A stretch of DNA of 64,000 nt. It comes from Bolinopsis microptera. Lineage: Eukaryota > Ctenophora > Tentaculata > Lobata > Bolinopsidae. Below, in pieces: positions 36,140 to 47,800 of this stretch (the first letter of the stretch is position 1; the number at the start of each line of letters is the position of its first letter). A program made the position numbers and the translations under genes. The notes beneath the pieces were generated by a model, which was not told the DNA's origin, ran no database searches, and saw only the letters and a list, made by a program, of their open reading frames with translations. Location: assembly GCF_026151205.1 (NCBI RefSeq), contig NC_087075.1, forward strand, positions 62,001 to 126,000. Direction: 5' to 3'.

Positions 36140-36467
36140 CTTTTGTAAAGGCACCCATGGGCCACACCTTTCCCAGGGGAAGACTATTCTACTTAAGAAT
36201 GAAGATGATGATCAATGATGTAAGCACAGACGAAGATATTATTTGATCATATAGCATATTATTTTTGATCATCTTATCAAAGAGCAAAAATTGTTTCTTT
36301 AACATAGCCTTGTAAAATACATCAAGTATAGTTTAAAAAGCTACACCTCGCTAATACTACCAGTATTAGCGAGACCATATATATCTGCTGCCATTTTACT
36401 TTCCACGAAAAACCTGAAAGATAATGTACGATTGAAACTTTTGTTGGTTGAGTCAAACACTTTTGGG
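36140..36467. other. spacer with a perfect 12-bp hairpin
   Basis: No coding sequence. CTCGCTAATACT (36347-36358) and AGTATTAGCGAG (36362-36373) form a perfect 12-bp stem with a 3-base loop. Confidence 0.6.
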
Positions 36468-36577
36468 GGAACTAGTGGGAACTAGTGGGAACTAGTGGGA
36501 ACTAGTGGGAACTAGTGGGAACTAGTGGGAACTAGTGGGAACTAGTGGGAACTAGTGGGAACTAGTGGGAACTAGTG
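36468..36577. repeat. 10-bp minisatellite (GGAACTAGTG)n
   Basis: About 11 perfect copies. Each contains the palindrome ACTAGT and GTGGGAA across the unit border. Confidence 0.95.
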
Positions 36578-36859
36578 CAACTGCATACTGAATGTGTTTC
36601 TAAAGTGTATTTAGTTATTCACCATCTCCATTACACTCATCTCACATATTAGCGGCGTATTGGTGCCTGACTCTTAATCTCACAATACTATAATACTTGT
36701 ATAGTATACAAGCTACGATAAATACAATAATATCTTGGATTATTTAAATATATTGTAAGTTTCAAAGGAACGAACTTTATAATTTACTAAAAGCTCTACC
36801 TTTGCATATTAATCATTATCATATAAATATTCTTATGTACCCAAGTATTAGTAGGGACT
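36578..36859. other. AT-rich spacer
   Basis: No recognisable feature between the 10-bp and 22-bp arrays. Confidence 0.4.
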
Positions 36860-37045
36860 AGTTCAGGGATCAGTTCAGCCCTACACTAAAATCAGTTAAG
36901 CCCTACACTAAAATCAGTTCAGCCCTACACTAAAATCAGTTCAGCCCTACACTAAAATCAGTTCAGCCCTACACTAAAATCAGTTCAGCCCTACACTAAA
37001 ATCAGTTCAGCCCTACACTAAAATCAGTTCAGCCCTACACTAATA
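36860..37045. repeat. 22-bp minisatellite, about 8 copies
   Basis: The unit is CAGTTCAGCCCTACACTAAA followed by AT. The second unit has TTAAG in place of TTCAG. Confidence 0.95.
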
Positions 37046-37144
37046 GCATACGTTTGTTTAATTTGCTCTCTTATCTGCTTTCTTATCTCGCCTTGTTTAA
37101 CGGTGAGATTTTGTGCCTCTCACCTTGTAGCTTAGGCTTGCATC

Positions 37145-38012
37145 ATGGCAGCTGTGGACGACACGGAGATTGACAGTATTATGTTTAAAGCCGAGGATTG
37201 GATGACAAGAGTTATGGATCAGTTCGGTTGTGAAGAACCAATTCACATAACTTCTGTATTTTGCAAACACTTTTTGCTTAAAAGGACATTAAATCTAGAG
37301 GATAAGGTAAAGTTTGCAGCGTTTTTTTTTTCAGAATCGTTTCATTTGGTTCGCTTTTAAAATGACAATCAAGGATCAGTTTATTGAGAATCAGAAATCG
37401 GTCATCAGCGCTCAGGAATCAATAATTGACTGCAAAGAAAAACAGTCGCAGAAACAGTTGCAGGCAGTGCAGACCGTCGTCAAAGACACGGTAGAAATTC
37501 AGTTTAAATCGTACAGCGATGCAGTTCAGGAAAACGTCATGGTTTGTCAACCTAAAAGTTCAGTTACCGCCGAGACTTTGAAGGAAGTCGTCAAGTCTGT
37601 GGTGCAAGCAGAAGACCAGAGCAAGAACATTATGATTTTTGACTTGAACAAAACTGTCGAGTAAATTTTTGAGGAGATTGGACTGAAACCAGCAATGGAG
37701 CTCAGTAGAGTTGGCAAGTAGTGTTGGCTCAGTAGAGTTGGCAAGTCGAAGGAGAAAACTACTCGGCCAGTCAAGGTTACTCTGTCCAGTTCCAGTACAG
37801 TCTATCAAATAATCAGTCAAGCTCGAAAGCTGTGACAATCAGATGAGTTCAGCTCAGTCTTCATTAGTCCAGACCGCTCTTTGGATGATCGAGTTAATTA
37901 AGCACAGACTTCTTGTTCAAAACCTGCATTAGAAGAAAGAAGCTGAGCCAAACAAGCACCACTACATCAAAGGAGAAACAATTCATACTGAAGACAAATC
38001 AGTGAGATGAGT
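37145..38012 (+). pseudogene. LINE ORF1-like protein, degenerate
   Basis: From ATG 37145 a first frame (MAAVDDTEIDSIMF...) runs to 37360. After a T-run near 37320 the coding moves to the frame at 37356-37664, with a probable coiled coil (VISAQESIIDCKEKQSQKQL) and KNIMIFDLNKTVE. The same frame continues past TAA, TAG and TGA stops to about 37900, with RPVKVTLSSSSTVYQII and FSSVFISPDRSLDDRV. The order coiled coil, then a small RNA-binding-like fold ending in SPDR, resembles ORF1 proteins of CR1/L2-type LINEs. A 20-bp duplication (CTCAGTAGAGTTGGCAAG) lies near 37700-37746. No ORF2 follows, so this is an isolated fragment. Confidence 0.6.
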
Positions 38013-39290
38013 GTGGCTTTCACTAGAGTGTATTTTTTTACAATACATGTGTTGTTATTTTATTAGGGACGATGGTGTTAGTATGAGGATGGGGACTTGT
38101 CCCGTTGTGATACAATTTTTGTTTGATTGAGTCATTCATTCTGGCCGTTGGAGCACACAAAACTTTAAGTTTTCGCGATATTTGTCATGAGATGAGGTTT
38201 AAATTCAATCGTAAAGTTCCTGTTCTACACAGTGTGGCATTTTCCTATTAAGAGTGCAGTGCCCTTGTGAGGGATTATTACAATTTTTATAATATATTTG
38301 TTAAGATTTAAATTGGTCATTAGAACCACCCGGACACCGTCTCGGTTTACAATCAATCAGTAGTTTTTTGGTATTTGGAGGACTTTGTTAACGGTTTGGT
38401 GACATGATAAAGCTACAACTACCTTAAAAATGACAAATTTAGTCTATCATAAATTTATAAAATATTTTGACTAAAATTGTTGTAAACCAAATTAATTGAG
38501 AGTGAGACTACATTTTTCGGTGACAAATTTAAAAGCAGACCAAAATTTCAGTAGAGCATATAATATGACATGAATATTATTGAGCTTACATTGTTAGTAA
38601 TTAATATTATGACATCACCGTTCCTATACTGCTGAACTTCAACTACACGTGTAATCCACTGCTTTTATGCTTTCACATTCTCTTACTTCCTTTTCCCATA
38701 AGGAAGTATCTGCATCTAGTTTAACTCATTGAAGTAATTATGTGAGACATGCCCTTTAAAGTATGACTGTGCAAAAAAAACTAGCTAAATAATGGAAAAA
38801 TCAAATAAATAGAATGGAAAATGGTCTCGAAAAGTCAAAAAAATGTGACTTAAATTTGTGTAGACTAAAAATTTGCGAAATTTGTGATTGAAATTATGGT
38901 AACCTAAATTGTTTTAACCAAATTTATTGTGAACCAAATTTATTGGCCTTTGCTTCACCGAGTTTTGTAGGTATGAACTTCATAATTCAGTATGAGCTCT
39001 ACCTTTGCGTTAGCCTCATATTATTAACTTCTATATCACTTCTTTATTAATTTCTTTATTAACTTATTATTATATGCAACTTCTTCATTACCAAGATATA
39101 AAACGTGAAGGATCGTAAGAAAGTTTAATCTTTTATATGAAGATATTCTCGCGTTATAGTGGTACGTTTTCGCGCCAACAAATTCAAAACTCGATAATTA
39201 TTATTTATATACATTGATCTAATACATATAATAATATTAATCTAATATGGCCACGTTAATATCTTGCAGAATCCTTGAGGGTTGAGTCCA
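38013..39290. other. AT-rich stretch without recognisable genes
   Basis: No supported coding sequence or repeat. Confidence 0.4.
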
Positions 39291-39295
39291 GTTTG

Positions 39296-40005
39296 AGTTG
39301 GGACTGCACCGTCTGTAATGTCCTATATTGGGATGACTGCACCCTGTACCGTCTGTAATGTCCTATATTGGGACTGCACCCTGCACCGTCTGTAATGTCC
39401 TATATTGGGATGACTGCACCCTGCACCGTCTGTAATGTCCTATATTGGGACTGCACCCTGCACCGTCTGTAATGTCCTATATTGGGATGACTGCACCCTG
39501 CACCGTCTGTAATGTCCTATATTGGGATGACTGCACCCTGCACCGTCTGTAATGTCCTATATTGGTAGGGGTGCACCCTGTACCGTCTGTAATGTCCTAT
39601 ATTGGGACTGCACCCTGCACCGTCTGTAATGTCCTATATTGGGATGACTGCACCCTGTACCGTCTGTAATGTCCTATATTGGGATGACTGCACCCTGTAC
39701 CGTCTGTAATGTCCTATATTGGGATGACTGCACCCTGTACCGTCTGTAATGTCCTATATTGGGATGACTGCACCCTGCACCGTCTGTAATGTCCTATATT
39801 GGGATGACTGCACCCTGCACCGTCTGTAATGTCCTATATTGGTAGGGGTGCACCCTGTACCGTCTGTAATGTCCTATATTGGGATGACTGCACCCTGTAC
39901 CGTCTGTAATGTCCTATATTGGGATGACTGCACCCTGCACCGTCTGTAATGTCCTATATTGGGATGACTGCACCCTGTACCGTCTGTAATGTCCTATATA
40001 TAGGT
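39296..40005. repeat. about 40-bp minisatellite, about 18 copies
   Basis: The unit contains CCGTCTGTAATGTCCTATAT followed by TGGGATGACTGCACCCTG. Length variants come from GGGACTGC against GGGATGACTGC and from two GGTAGGGGTGC units (near 39564 and 39841), which mark a duplicated block of units. Confidence 0.95.
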
Positions 40006-41468
40006 AATATTGGGATGATCCTGTACATGTCGACATCTCATCACCGTAAGTATCAATTTTGCTTGTACAAGACATTCATACGTTGCTAAGATACCAACTT
40101 CTAATCCAATAATACGATCATCAGCTCACACTTGACAAATGAAGCCATGTCTCGTATTATTTATTCTCTCCTCCTCTTTCATTAACATTGCAGCTTTAAT
40201 ACATGTAAGGTCGCGTTTATTGTTTGTTTTTTTAGAAACATGCTTGTGGCAGCAATGTTTACAAAACCAACTGTTTCTGATCGTGATAGATTTGAGTATT
40301 TGTTAAGTTTTTTGTAGTAAAGTAGGATTAGGGGCAATTTATTAGGGTCAAGTATATATTTAGGTTTTAGGGTTTTAGTACAGTTTTTGCCATAGTTATT
40401 TAATTCTTATAGTCCACAAGGGTAGACAAATTTCCCAGGCTTTCCATGCAGCATCTTTTAGAGCCCTTTTAGTGCAATAGTAATACAAAAGTACAAAGAA
40501 TGTATCAGCTCACTTCTTATCCCCTATATCACGAAGCTGGCGCATGATTGGCTCATATTGAACACGTGACATACTGTTACTATGGTTACAAAATTCGTGA
40601 CTTACATTCTGAGTCTCTAATCTCTATTAGTATTAATAACTTTTTTGTGTTTACCAGTTCTATATAAATTGCTCACTATTTCAGTTGATAAGCCTTGAAA
40701 TTTTAGGCCGAAATTTTACGTGTAATTCTATTGTGTCCCCGAAAGATATTTTGACCTGTTTTTTGTTTTGAAACTACCACTAAAATTTATGTTAAGAATT
40801 TGATCTTTTACTCTCATATTCAATGTCCATGATCAGACTGTGATCTCGAGCTCTCTGGGTTACTATAATTGTAGCCATTATAGTAAGTCTACTCCTTTTG
40901 ATGGTATAACCTGTATAGTGTATAAGCTGAATTAGTTTTTTATATTTAGGCCGGGTTTGTACTTGTAACTTTGTAAATATATTGTGTGCCGAATAGAAAC
41001 TTTTGACACCTCCAGTAAACGAATTACGTAAGTTATTAAAGGGTTGCGAGTGGACAGTTACTTTTGGGCCACCCTGTGTATATATATATGAGTAAAAGCA
41101 TTATTTGCTGTGCTCCCCCATATCTGCTTATAATGACCCCTGTCTATTAAGAGATACTGGAGCATTTCACTAATTGTCCTTATATAAAGAGCATAGCACA
41201 ACACATTAAGCACTATGTGAATGTCTTACAATGGAACAACCAATAGTGGCACTTTGGACTCGATAAGGAGCGTGACAATAGTCAATATTCACATTATTAA
41301 TAGCTCCACGTGCATATAACTCATTTAAATACATATCACTTTACACTCCACCCCTCCACGTGCGGGGTACACGTGCAGGGTGCACGTGCAGCATATTGAA
41401 CATGATAAACAAATTCACTCTGGTACCCTATAATCATAGGCTCATTGTAATGAGATTGCCGTTCTATT
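40006..41468. other. AT-rich stretch without recognisable genes
   Basis: No supported coding sequence. A short GC-richer cluster of CACGTGC words lies at 41355-41392. Confidence 0.4.
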
Positions 41469-41697
41469 CATTACATTATGTTTATTACACTATATTTATT
41501 ACATTATGTTTATTACACTATATTTATTACATTATGTTTATTACACTATATTTATTACATTATGTTTATTACACTATATTTATTACATTATGTTTATTAC
41601 TCTATATTTATTACATTATGTTTATTACACTATATTTATTACATTATGTTTATTACACTATATTTATTATATTATGTTTATTACTTACTTTGTTACT
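41469..41697. repeat. 28-bp minisatellite, left part
   Basis: Alternating 14-mers TTTATTACATTATG and TTTATTACACTATA, about 8 pairs. The same alternation reappears at about 42310-42340 and 48717-48845, so one array has been split by two LINE insertions. Confidence 0.9.
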
Positions 41698-41703
41698 TTG
41701 TAG

Positions 41704-42311
41704 GGTTTCATAGAATCCTCTATCGGGCCATCGAAAAAGTCGACCCCCCGGACAGTGTAGAAACTGTTTTATCACCACTCCAATCAAGCAAGGAGTTTCC
41801 ATTCCGACGGCTGTATCCTGGAGCTGGAGGCTCGTCCGGAAATGACTTCACAAAGTTCGTTAAAGCTACTTTGAATTGCATAGGATCCTCGATGGTGTGC
41901 ATATGTGTTGGGATTACATTCCATAATCGAGGTCCAGTGACTGCAAATGAGTTGTCATGTAGTGCTTGATTACGTTGACTGCTGGACTTAGCTATACTGG
42001 GCACAACTGCTTTTTGACCATGTCTGAGAGTCACCGAGAACTGGATACCAATATCATTAGGGCACTTGCAATGCAGAACTTTCCACATGTTGATGATTAA
42101 ATACCGTTCTCTTCTTCTTTGCAATGACATCAGATCTAGGGCCTTTAATCTCTGCCAGTAGTTGAGGTGCTGGGTGCCATCTATTTTCGATGTAAACGTA
42201 CGCTGAATCCCTTCTAGCTGTCGGATGTCCTTGTTCTTAGAGCAATTCCACAGAGGACAGCAATACTCCAGATGGCTTCTAACGAGAGACTTGTACAGAG
42301 TCATCATTATA
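41704..42311 (-). mobile_element. 5'-truncated CR1/L2-like LINE (same family as 1294-1806)
   Basis: The coding part from 42307 to 41720 starts MMTLYKSLVRSHLEYCCPLW, the usual C-terminal block of CR1-like ORF2 (the S-H-L-x-Y-x-x-x-x-W pattern), and extends through YWQRLKALDLMSLQRRRERY to the stop. The 3' end has the ATAGA-GGAT-TCTAT hairpin and the tail CTACAAAGTAACAAAGTAA. It is near-identical in the shared 500 bp to the copy at 1294-1806, with V for A in QFKVAL as the only residue change noticed. EN and RT catalytic parts are absent. Confidence 0.85.
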
Positions 42312-42470
42312 TAATATTACACTATATTTATTACATTATGTATCATTATCATTTTACTACTTTCATTACGCATCAATTCTTTATCATTTTACTACTTTCA
42401 TTACGCATCAATATTTTTCCTCTGTAATCTACCTTTTCTTATCGCACTGAGCTTGTGATTTATACTGATC

Positions 42471-44240
42471 ATGCGACGAAATTCTACACCTAATACCTCT
42501 ACACCTACATCATCCCAGAGGAAGAAACTAGCTTCTAAAGCTGCTTCTGAGTCAATCGCTGACTCAGAAGCACCTCCTATCGGTATGTTGGGGCTTGGGG
42601 TGTCAGGGAATTACACGTTTGCAGCAACAACATGCCTTCACTTGTTAAGCTTACTGCCTGCTCCCGATTTAGATTTTGAGTTCGAAAGACTCCGCCTCCT
42701 TTCGAAAAGTGCTACTAAAGCAAGCACAACGGACAACAAAATTTCTTTTTTACGGAAACATTTATTAGGCCAATGTGCCCTAGACGCTGACGAGACAATG
42801 AACAAATTAACTGCGAGTCTAAAACTCATTTCATGTACCGTTAATGAAGAGGTTGAGAAGGCGGTCAACAGCATCACGGAACGAGCCTGCACTGCGATCC
42901 AGGAAGTCTCTGAAGAGTCCAGGAAGCAGACCTCTCTCATCGTTGAAGCAGCTAGCAGTAGTTCTCCACAGACTCTCTCCCCTTCCGGTGAAGTAGAAAG
43001 TATACCTAACCCACCACCTCCGGTAAGATTTTTGGACTGTGACTTTGGTGAACTTTCTTTTGATGAAATCTACCGCGAGCTTGACTTTAACATGAAACAC
43101 CCGGGGGGCCGTTCAACGTCATATTTTGGCTCGGTACCTTACAGTTATGGCAGAACCAACCACCGTGCAACCCATGATAAGCCCTTGCCACCTGTCCTAC
43201 AGCGCATTTTTGATTGTTTGCATAAATCTGATCCTGACATTACCCCCACGAACTACACCTGCCTCTGTACTTACTATAAGGACGGGTCAGTTGGTATTCC
43301 ATTGCATAGTGACAGCGAATCTAGCATTGTAGAAGATAGTCTGATTTACACTGCATCATTTGGCTCTACCAGAATTATGAGAATGTCAACGTCGACAGGC
43401 CCTTTCGTTGAGCATAACATCCCGCTTGAGCACGGCTCTGTCTTTGCAATGTCTCGATCTGATCAGAACCACTGGCAGCACGGCATTGAACGTGATCCTA
43501 TGTTAAGGCAGCCACGAATCTCGTTCACTCTTCGCAAGTTGAAACAGCCTGATCCCACGGCCTTGCCAGCACCTGCAGCCCCTACTCGGGTCCCGCCTGT
43601 TGCACCACCTACACAGATACAGTCACCAACGTCCCGTCACTCCAGAGTCCTCTTCATTCACGACTCAATACACCGAGAAACACCAGAATGGCTGTTCGAC
43701 CAGATACCTGGCCACCGATGTCAAAAGCGCCTTAACTATCAACTAGTGAACTCACTGGAACATCAACATGAGTTCAAACATTCTAAAGCAGTCGTACTTT
43801 CCTGCGGCATTAATGACCTAGCTAGGTATGGGCAGTCGGCCAGGAGTCTTGCGGACAATTTCTGTCCCCGTTTTATAGACTCTTGTAACAATAACAAGAA
43901 TACCGAGTTTATGTTTTGTGCTTTATCTATGACTAAATTTAACTGGTTGAATGCAGAGATTGACGCTTTTAATATCATAATGTTGAACCTGGCTAAGGAT
44001 ATTCCAAATCTGAGTTTTTTCGATGCCCATGCCGTGATCAAGCGTGTTAACTCATACTACGTATGGGACCGCAACGACAGACATGGCATCCACTTATATC
44101 ACGAGGTGCAAAGGGTAATGGCACATGAACTTGTTAACTGCGTTGGCAAGTTATGTGGATCTGAACAGAGACGTCACAGGAACTGTGAGTGGCTCTATCA
44201 CCACAAGCCTAACAGTCTCTCCAGATATAACCGAAGCTGA
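42471..44240 (+). CDS. LINE ORF1: AlkB-like 2OG-Fe(II) dioxygenase fused to SGNH-hydrolase-like domain
   Basis: 589 residues. Residues 1-180: low-complexity N-terminus and a probable coiled coil (about 105-165). Residues about 190-360 match the AlkB fold: the GRSTSYFGSVPYSYG segment, YYKDGSVGIPLHSDSE with the iron ligands H279 and D281, WQHGIERD with the third ligand H337, and PRISFTLR with R349 and R355 spaced as in the 2-oxoglutarate-binding R-x5-R. AlkB enzymes remove methyl groups from nucleic acid bases. Residues about 390-560 look like an SGNH hydrolase: FIHDSI (Ser399; the usual G-D-S reads H-D-S), CGINDL (G446, N448) and DRHGIHL (H541, with His at the usual Asp position 538). SGNH esterase domains are known in ORF1 of some CR1/L2 LINEs. 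The AlkB part could repair or edit element RNA or cDNA; this is inference. Confidence 0.85.
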   Translation: MRRNSTPNTSTPTSSQRKKLASKAASESIADSEAPPIGMLGLGVSGNYTFAATTCLHLLSLLPAPDLDFEFERLRLLSKSATKASTTDNKISFLRKHLLGQCALDADETMNKLTASLKLISCTVNEEVEKAVNSITERACTAIQEVSEESRKQTSLIVEAASSSSPQTLSPSGEVESIPNPPPPVRFLDCDFGELSFDEIYRELDFNMKHPGGRSTSYFGSVPYSYGRTNHRATHDKPLPPVLQRIFDCLHKSDPDITPTNYTCLCTYYKDGSVGIPLHSDSESSIVEDSLIYTASFGSTRIMRMSTSTGPFVEHNIPLEHGSVFAMSRSDQNHWQHGIERDPMLRQPRISFTLRKLKQPDPTALPAPAAPTRVPPVAPPTQIQSPTSRHSRVLFIHDSIHRETPEWLFDQIPGHRCQKRLNYQLVNSLEHQHEFKHSKAVVLSCGINDLARYGQSARSLADNFCPRFIDSCNNNKNTEFMFCALSMTKFNWLNAEIDAFNIIMLNLAKDIPNLSFFDAHAVIKRVNSYYVWDRNDRHGIHLYHEVQRVMAHELVNCVGKLCGSEQRRHRNCEWLYHHKPNSLSRYNRS

Positions 44241-44869
44241 GCGCTTTACAAATCATTGATACCATTCTGATTAAAAAATACGATTCAATTTTTTCTCAAC
44301 TTCCAGTCCACCTTTAACAGATCGTTACCAAGATAGATCATATAATGAAATGATCTGATTGGTGGAATTTTTCTCATTATCTGATAAGCTCATCCATTAT
44401 CAGTATCTCTTATCACCCGATCGCACACAAAACATTTTACTCTACAAATCTGTATCATCCTAAATCAATGAGATTTCATAACTCTATACAACATTCAAAA
44501 TTCACATACAAATCTATAAATAATCAAGTGCGTTCTCTTCAGTATTACTCAAGTTCAGTGCGATAGTCCCTTATTACGTAAACGCTACAAACAAATCAAA
44601 TACAAATAACACCTCACAAAACTACACAACACAAAAGCAACCACTTTATTCGATTTCTATTTTTTAGCCAAATCAGTTATTTAAATCATACTGATAAGGC
44701 CCTAGATAAAGACACTTTATTTCACTTAATTATCCGATTTTAATATAATTTACTTTTAAATCATATCACGATTCTGTAGCATACAGGACCTCCGGTTCTC
44801 GTGAAAGAATCTGATTTGAACTATAGTTTTATATACTATCAGTATCATAATCATAATATTTAGTTATAA
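44241..44869. other. 629-bp spacer between the LINE ORFs
   Basis: AT-rich with stops in every frame. No overlap or stop-start coupling joins the two ORFs, so ORF2 translation would need reinitiation, an internal entry or a separate RNA. Confidence 0.5.
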
Positions 44870-47800
44870 ATGGAACCCACTGTTACATCTGAAAACAAAG
44901 TCAAGATCAAATGTTCAAGCTGCAGCGGCTGGTGTTACTCTATTAGAAATATTCGCACATGCTCATGGTGTCAAAGTAATGTCCATGTCAAATGTTTTAA
45001 GGATAATTTAGGCTGTACGAGTTGCTGTGAAAGTATCATTCCTGGATTTCACGCAACCTACTATGAAATCTATGACGACTACAGTAAACTTAATAGTGAC
45101 ATATTTAATCCGTACGATCAGAATAGTCGATTTAATCTTATTGGCGACGCCATGACCAACGAAGAGCATCAAGATTCAACTTGGAGCAATATTTCATCTT
45201 TCCTAACTAGTTGTCAGTATAAACAACAACGTAACGTGAAAAAATCTACCTGCTCTCAACTTAAAACATTTTCTATGAACATAAGATCCCTTATTAAGAA
45301 TATAGATCAACTACGTGATGATATTGAGACTTATGATAAGTATGATATATTGTGTTTTAACGAAACTAATTGCACTTTAGGGAAATTACCGAACGGAATA
45401 AACGACGTTACCTTAGATGGATTTCATGAACCATTTATCCAGGATCCAATTCGCCCATCTGGAAAAGGTGGGGGGCTAGCCACTTATGTACACAAACGTG
45501 TAGTCGATTATGATAAAATTGATATTTTCACTCCAAACCCTGAACCAACTAATACTAGTGGCGAATTCCAATTTATCAAGCTCCATCAGTGCAAAGGATA
45601 CAACAGAACGAAAATAATTGGCAATGTTTACCGTTCTCCCGCTAGGAGACCTGAAGCGTTTCTAGAAATTTTCAAAAATACGCTGCACAACCTAGGGAGA
45701 CACACCCGTAAACATATGACGCTTCATGGAGATTTCAACCTTGATTTACTGAAGCACAGCAGCGACCAAGCATGTCAGAACATTATAGATATTGCGTCCT
45801 CTTACGGTTTTATTCAAATTGTATCACGCCCAACTCGCCTAACGGACCATAGTGCCACGCTTATTGACCACATCTACACAAACAATCTTGAGGATACAAT
45901 AAGCTGTAACGTCTTAACGACAGATATGTCTGATCACTTAGCAATAGTCACTACAATAAATCTTGATAACACGCCAACCAGCAGCTACCGCTCTGCGTCT
46001 AACTCACAAAATGTATCTCAAACTGAAACACGTAGATTTAACGACACCAACAATCAAAAATTCAGAGACTTAATTACAGATGAAAGTTGGTCAGAAATTT
46101 TTAACAATACCAATGATGCCAACGAACAGTTCAATAATTTAAATACGGCTTATAATAAGATTTACGAGTCTGCCTATCCCACAAAAAGACAATCACGAAG
46201 ACAAAATGAACGTGTTAATCCGAAACCATGGATGCTGCCCTGGCTCGAAGAAGCTATAGAACGTAAAAATGAGTCATATTATGATTTTGTTAAGGAACCA
46301 TCTGATAGTAACCGCAGTAAATATGACCGTCTGAAGAAGTTTTGTAATAAACACATCGATAAAGCTAAAAACAAGCACTTCAAAAAATTTTTTGAGCAAA
46401 ACAAAGAAAATTCTAAGAAGCAGTGGCAAATGATAAACAGTCTTCTTAATAGGAAAAAATCTAAACCTACTTCAATTAAACTGACTGACGAAGACGGCTC
46501 AATCAGCACTCCGGCAGCTGTAGCAGAAAAATTTAACGATTACTTCTCAAACATCGCTCCTAAAATTAAGTCTGAAATTAGTAGTAGGACCACTTTTGAT
46601 CCTGGTGGAACCCATAGCACACTTCGCAACGCCACTCCAAGTAGTATTTACTTAAAGCCAGTCACTGCCACAGAAATTCAGGACGTCATAAACCTGCTTA
46701 AGAATAAAGCCACACTAGACACTAAAATTGAACCTCTAAAAATCGCTAACAGCTGTCCCAGTTTTACTAGTGTACTAGCCCACGTTGTCAACAGTTCTTT
46801 TGAACAGGGGATCTTTCCACAGGCTTTGAAAGAAGCGAAGGTGGTCCCAATTCACAAAGGTGGATCTAAATCTGACATAAAAAATTACAGGCCAATATCT
46901 CTTCTTGCTTCTTTCTCTAAAGTATTTGAAAAGCTAATGCATAACCGAGTTATAAGTTTTTTAGATAAATACAGCATACTATGTGAAAACCAATACGGTT
47001 TTCGCCCGGGTAGGTCTTGTGAACATGCTCTTCTCAACGCAAAAGACACCATTCTTAATTCAATGTCTAAAAAGCAGGTAACTTTACTTCTTTTAATCGA
47101 CTTCAGCAAAGCTTTCGACCTTGTGGATCATTCCATACTCTTGCGCAAGCTGGACCATTACGGCATAAGGGGTCAAGCCTTAAACTGGTTTAAGTCATAT
47201 CTCACTAACAGGAAACAGTTTGTATCAATTGGCTCGTCAAAATCTTCAACCAACCAAATTTTATACGGCGTGCCTCAAGGGTCAATATTAGGACCTTTAC
47301 TTTTTATAATCTACATAAACGACCTACCTCAAATATCAGATATAGCAAATTTCATTATGTACGCAGATGATGCCAACATCTTCCTGATAGGAGAAAATCT
47401 TAATGAAGTTTACGATAAACTAATAACTCTTAGCGATGCTTTAGTTAAATGGGTAGATAATAATGGTTTAGCTCTCAACCTTAAGAAAACAAATTATATG
47501 ATCTTCTCTCGACAAAGAAATCTTAATTATCGTGATGTGGCAATTTCTGGTGTCACAATTGAGAGAAAAACAGAAGCCCGTTTTTTAGGAGTTATAATAG
47601 ATGATAAACTAAACTGGTCCCATCATATTTCTGCCATGAAAATGAAAATGTCCAGATACATAGGAGTCATGTACAAACTTAAAAAATATCTGCCTCTCGA
47701 AGCACGTCTTCAAATTTATCAAAGTTTTGTGCAGTCACACCTTAATTATTGCAGCCTTGTATGGGGTTTTGCTGCCAAGTCTCATATTGAATCGCTTTTT

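Noticed and set aside
31954-36246. Open frames of over 1,300 codons across the 34-bp array
   Set aside because: They arise because the 34-bp unit lacks stops in the phases used. Two overlapping plus frames are open at once, and the predicted protein is only the array read in rotating frames.
37308-37340. A tiny intron (GTAAAG...TTTTCAG) joining the two frames of the ORF1-like remnant
   Set aside because: About 33 bp is too short for a normal animal intron, LINE ORF1s lack introns, and an indel in the T run explains the frame change.
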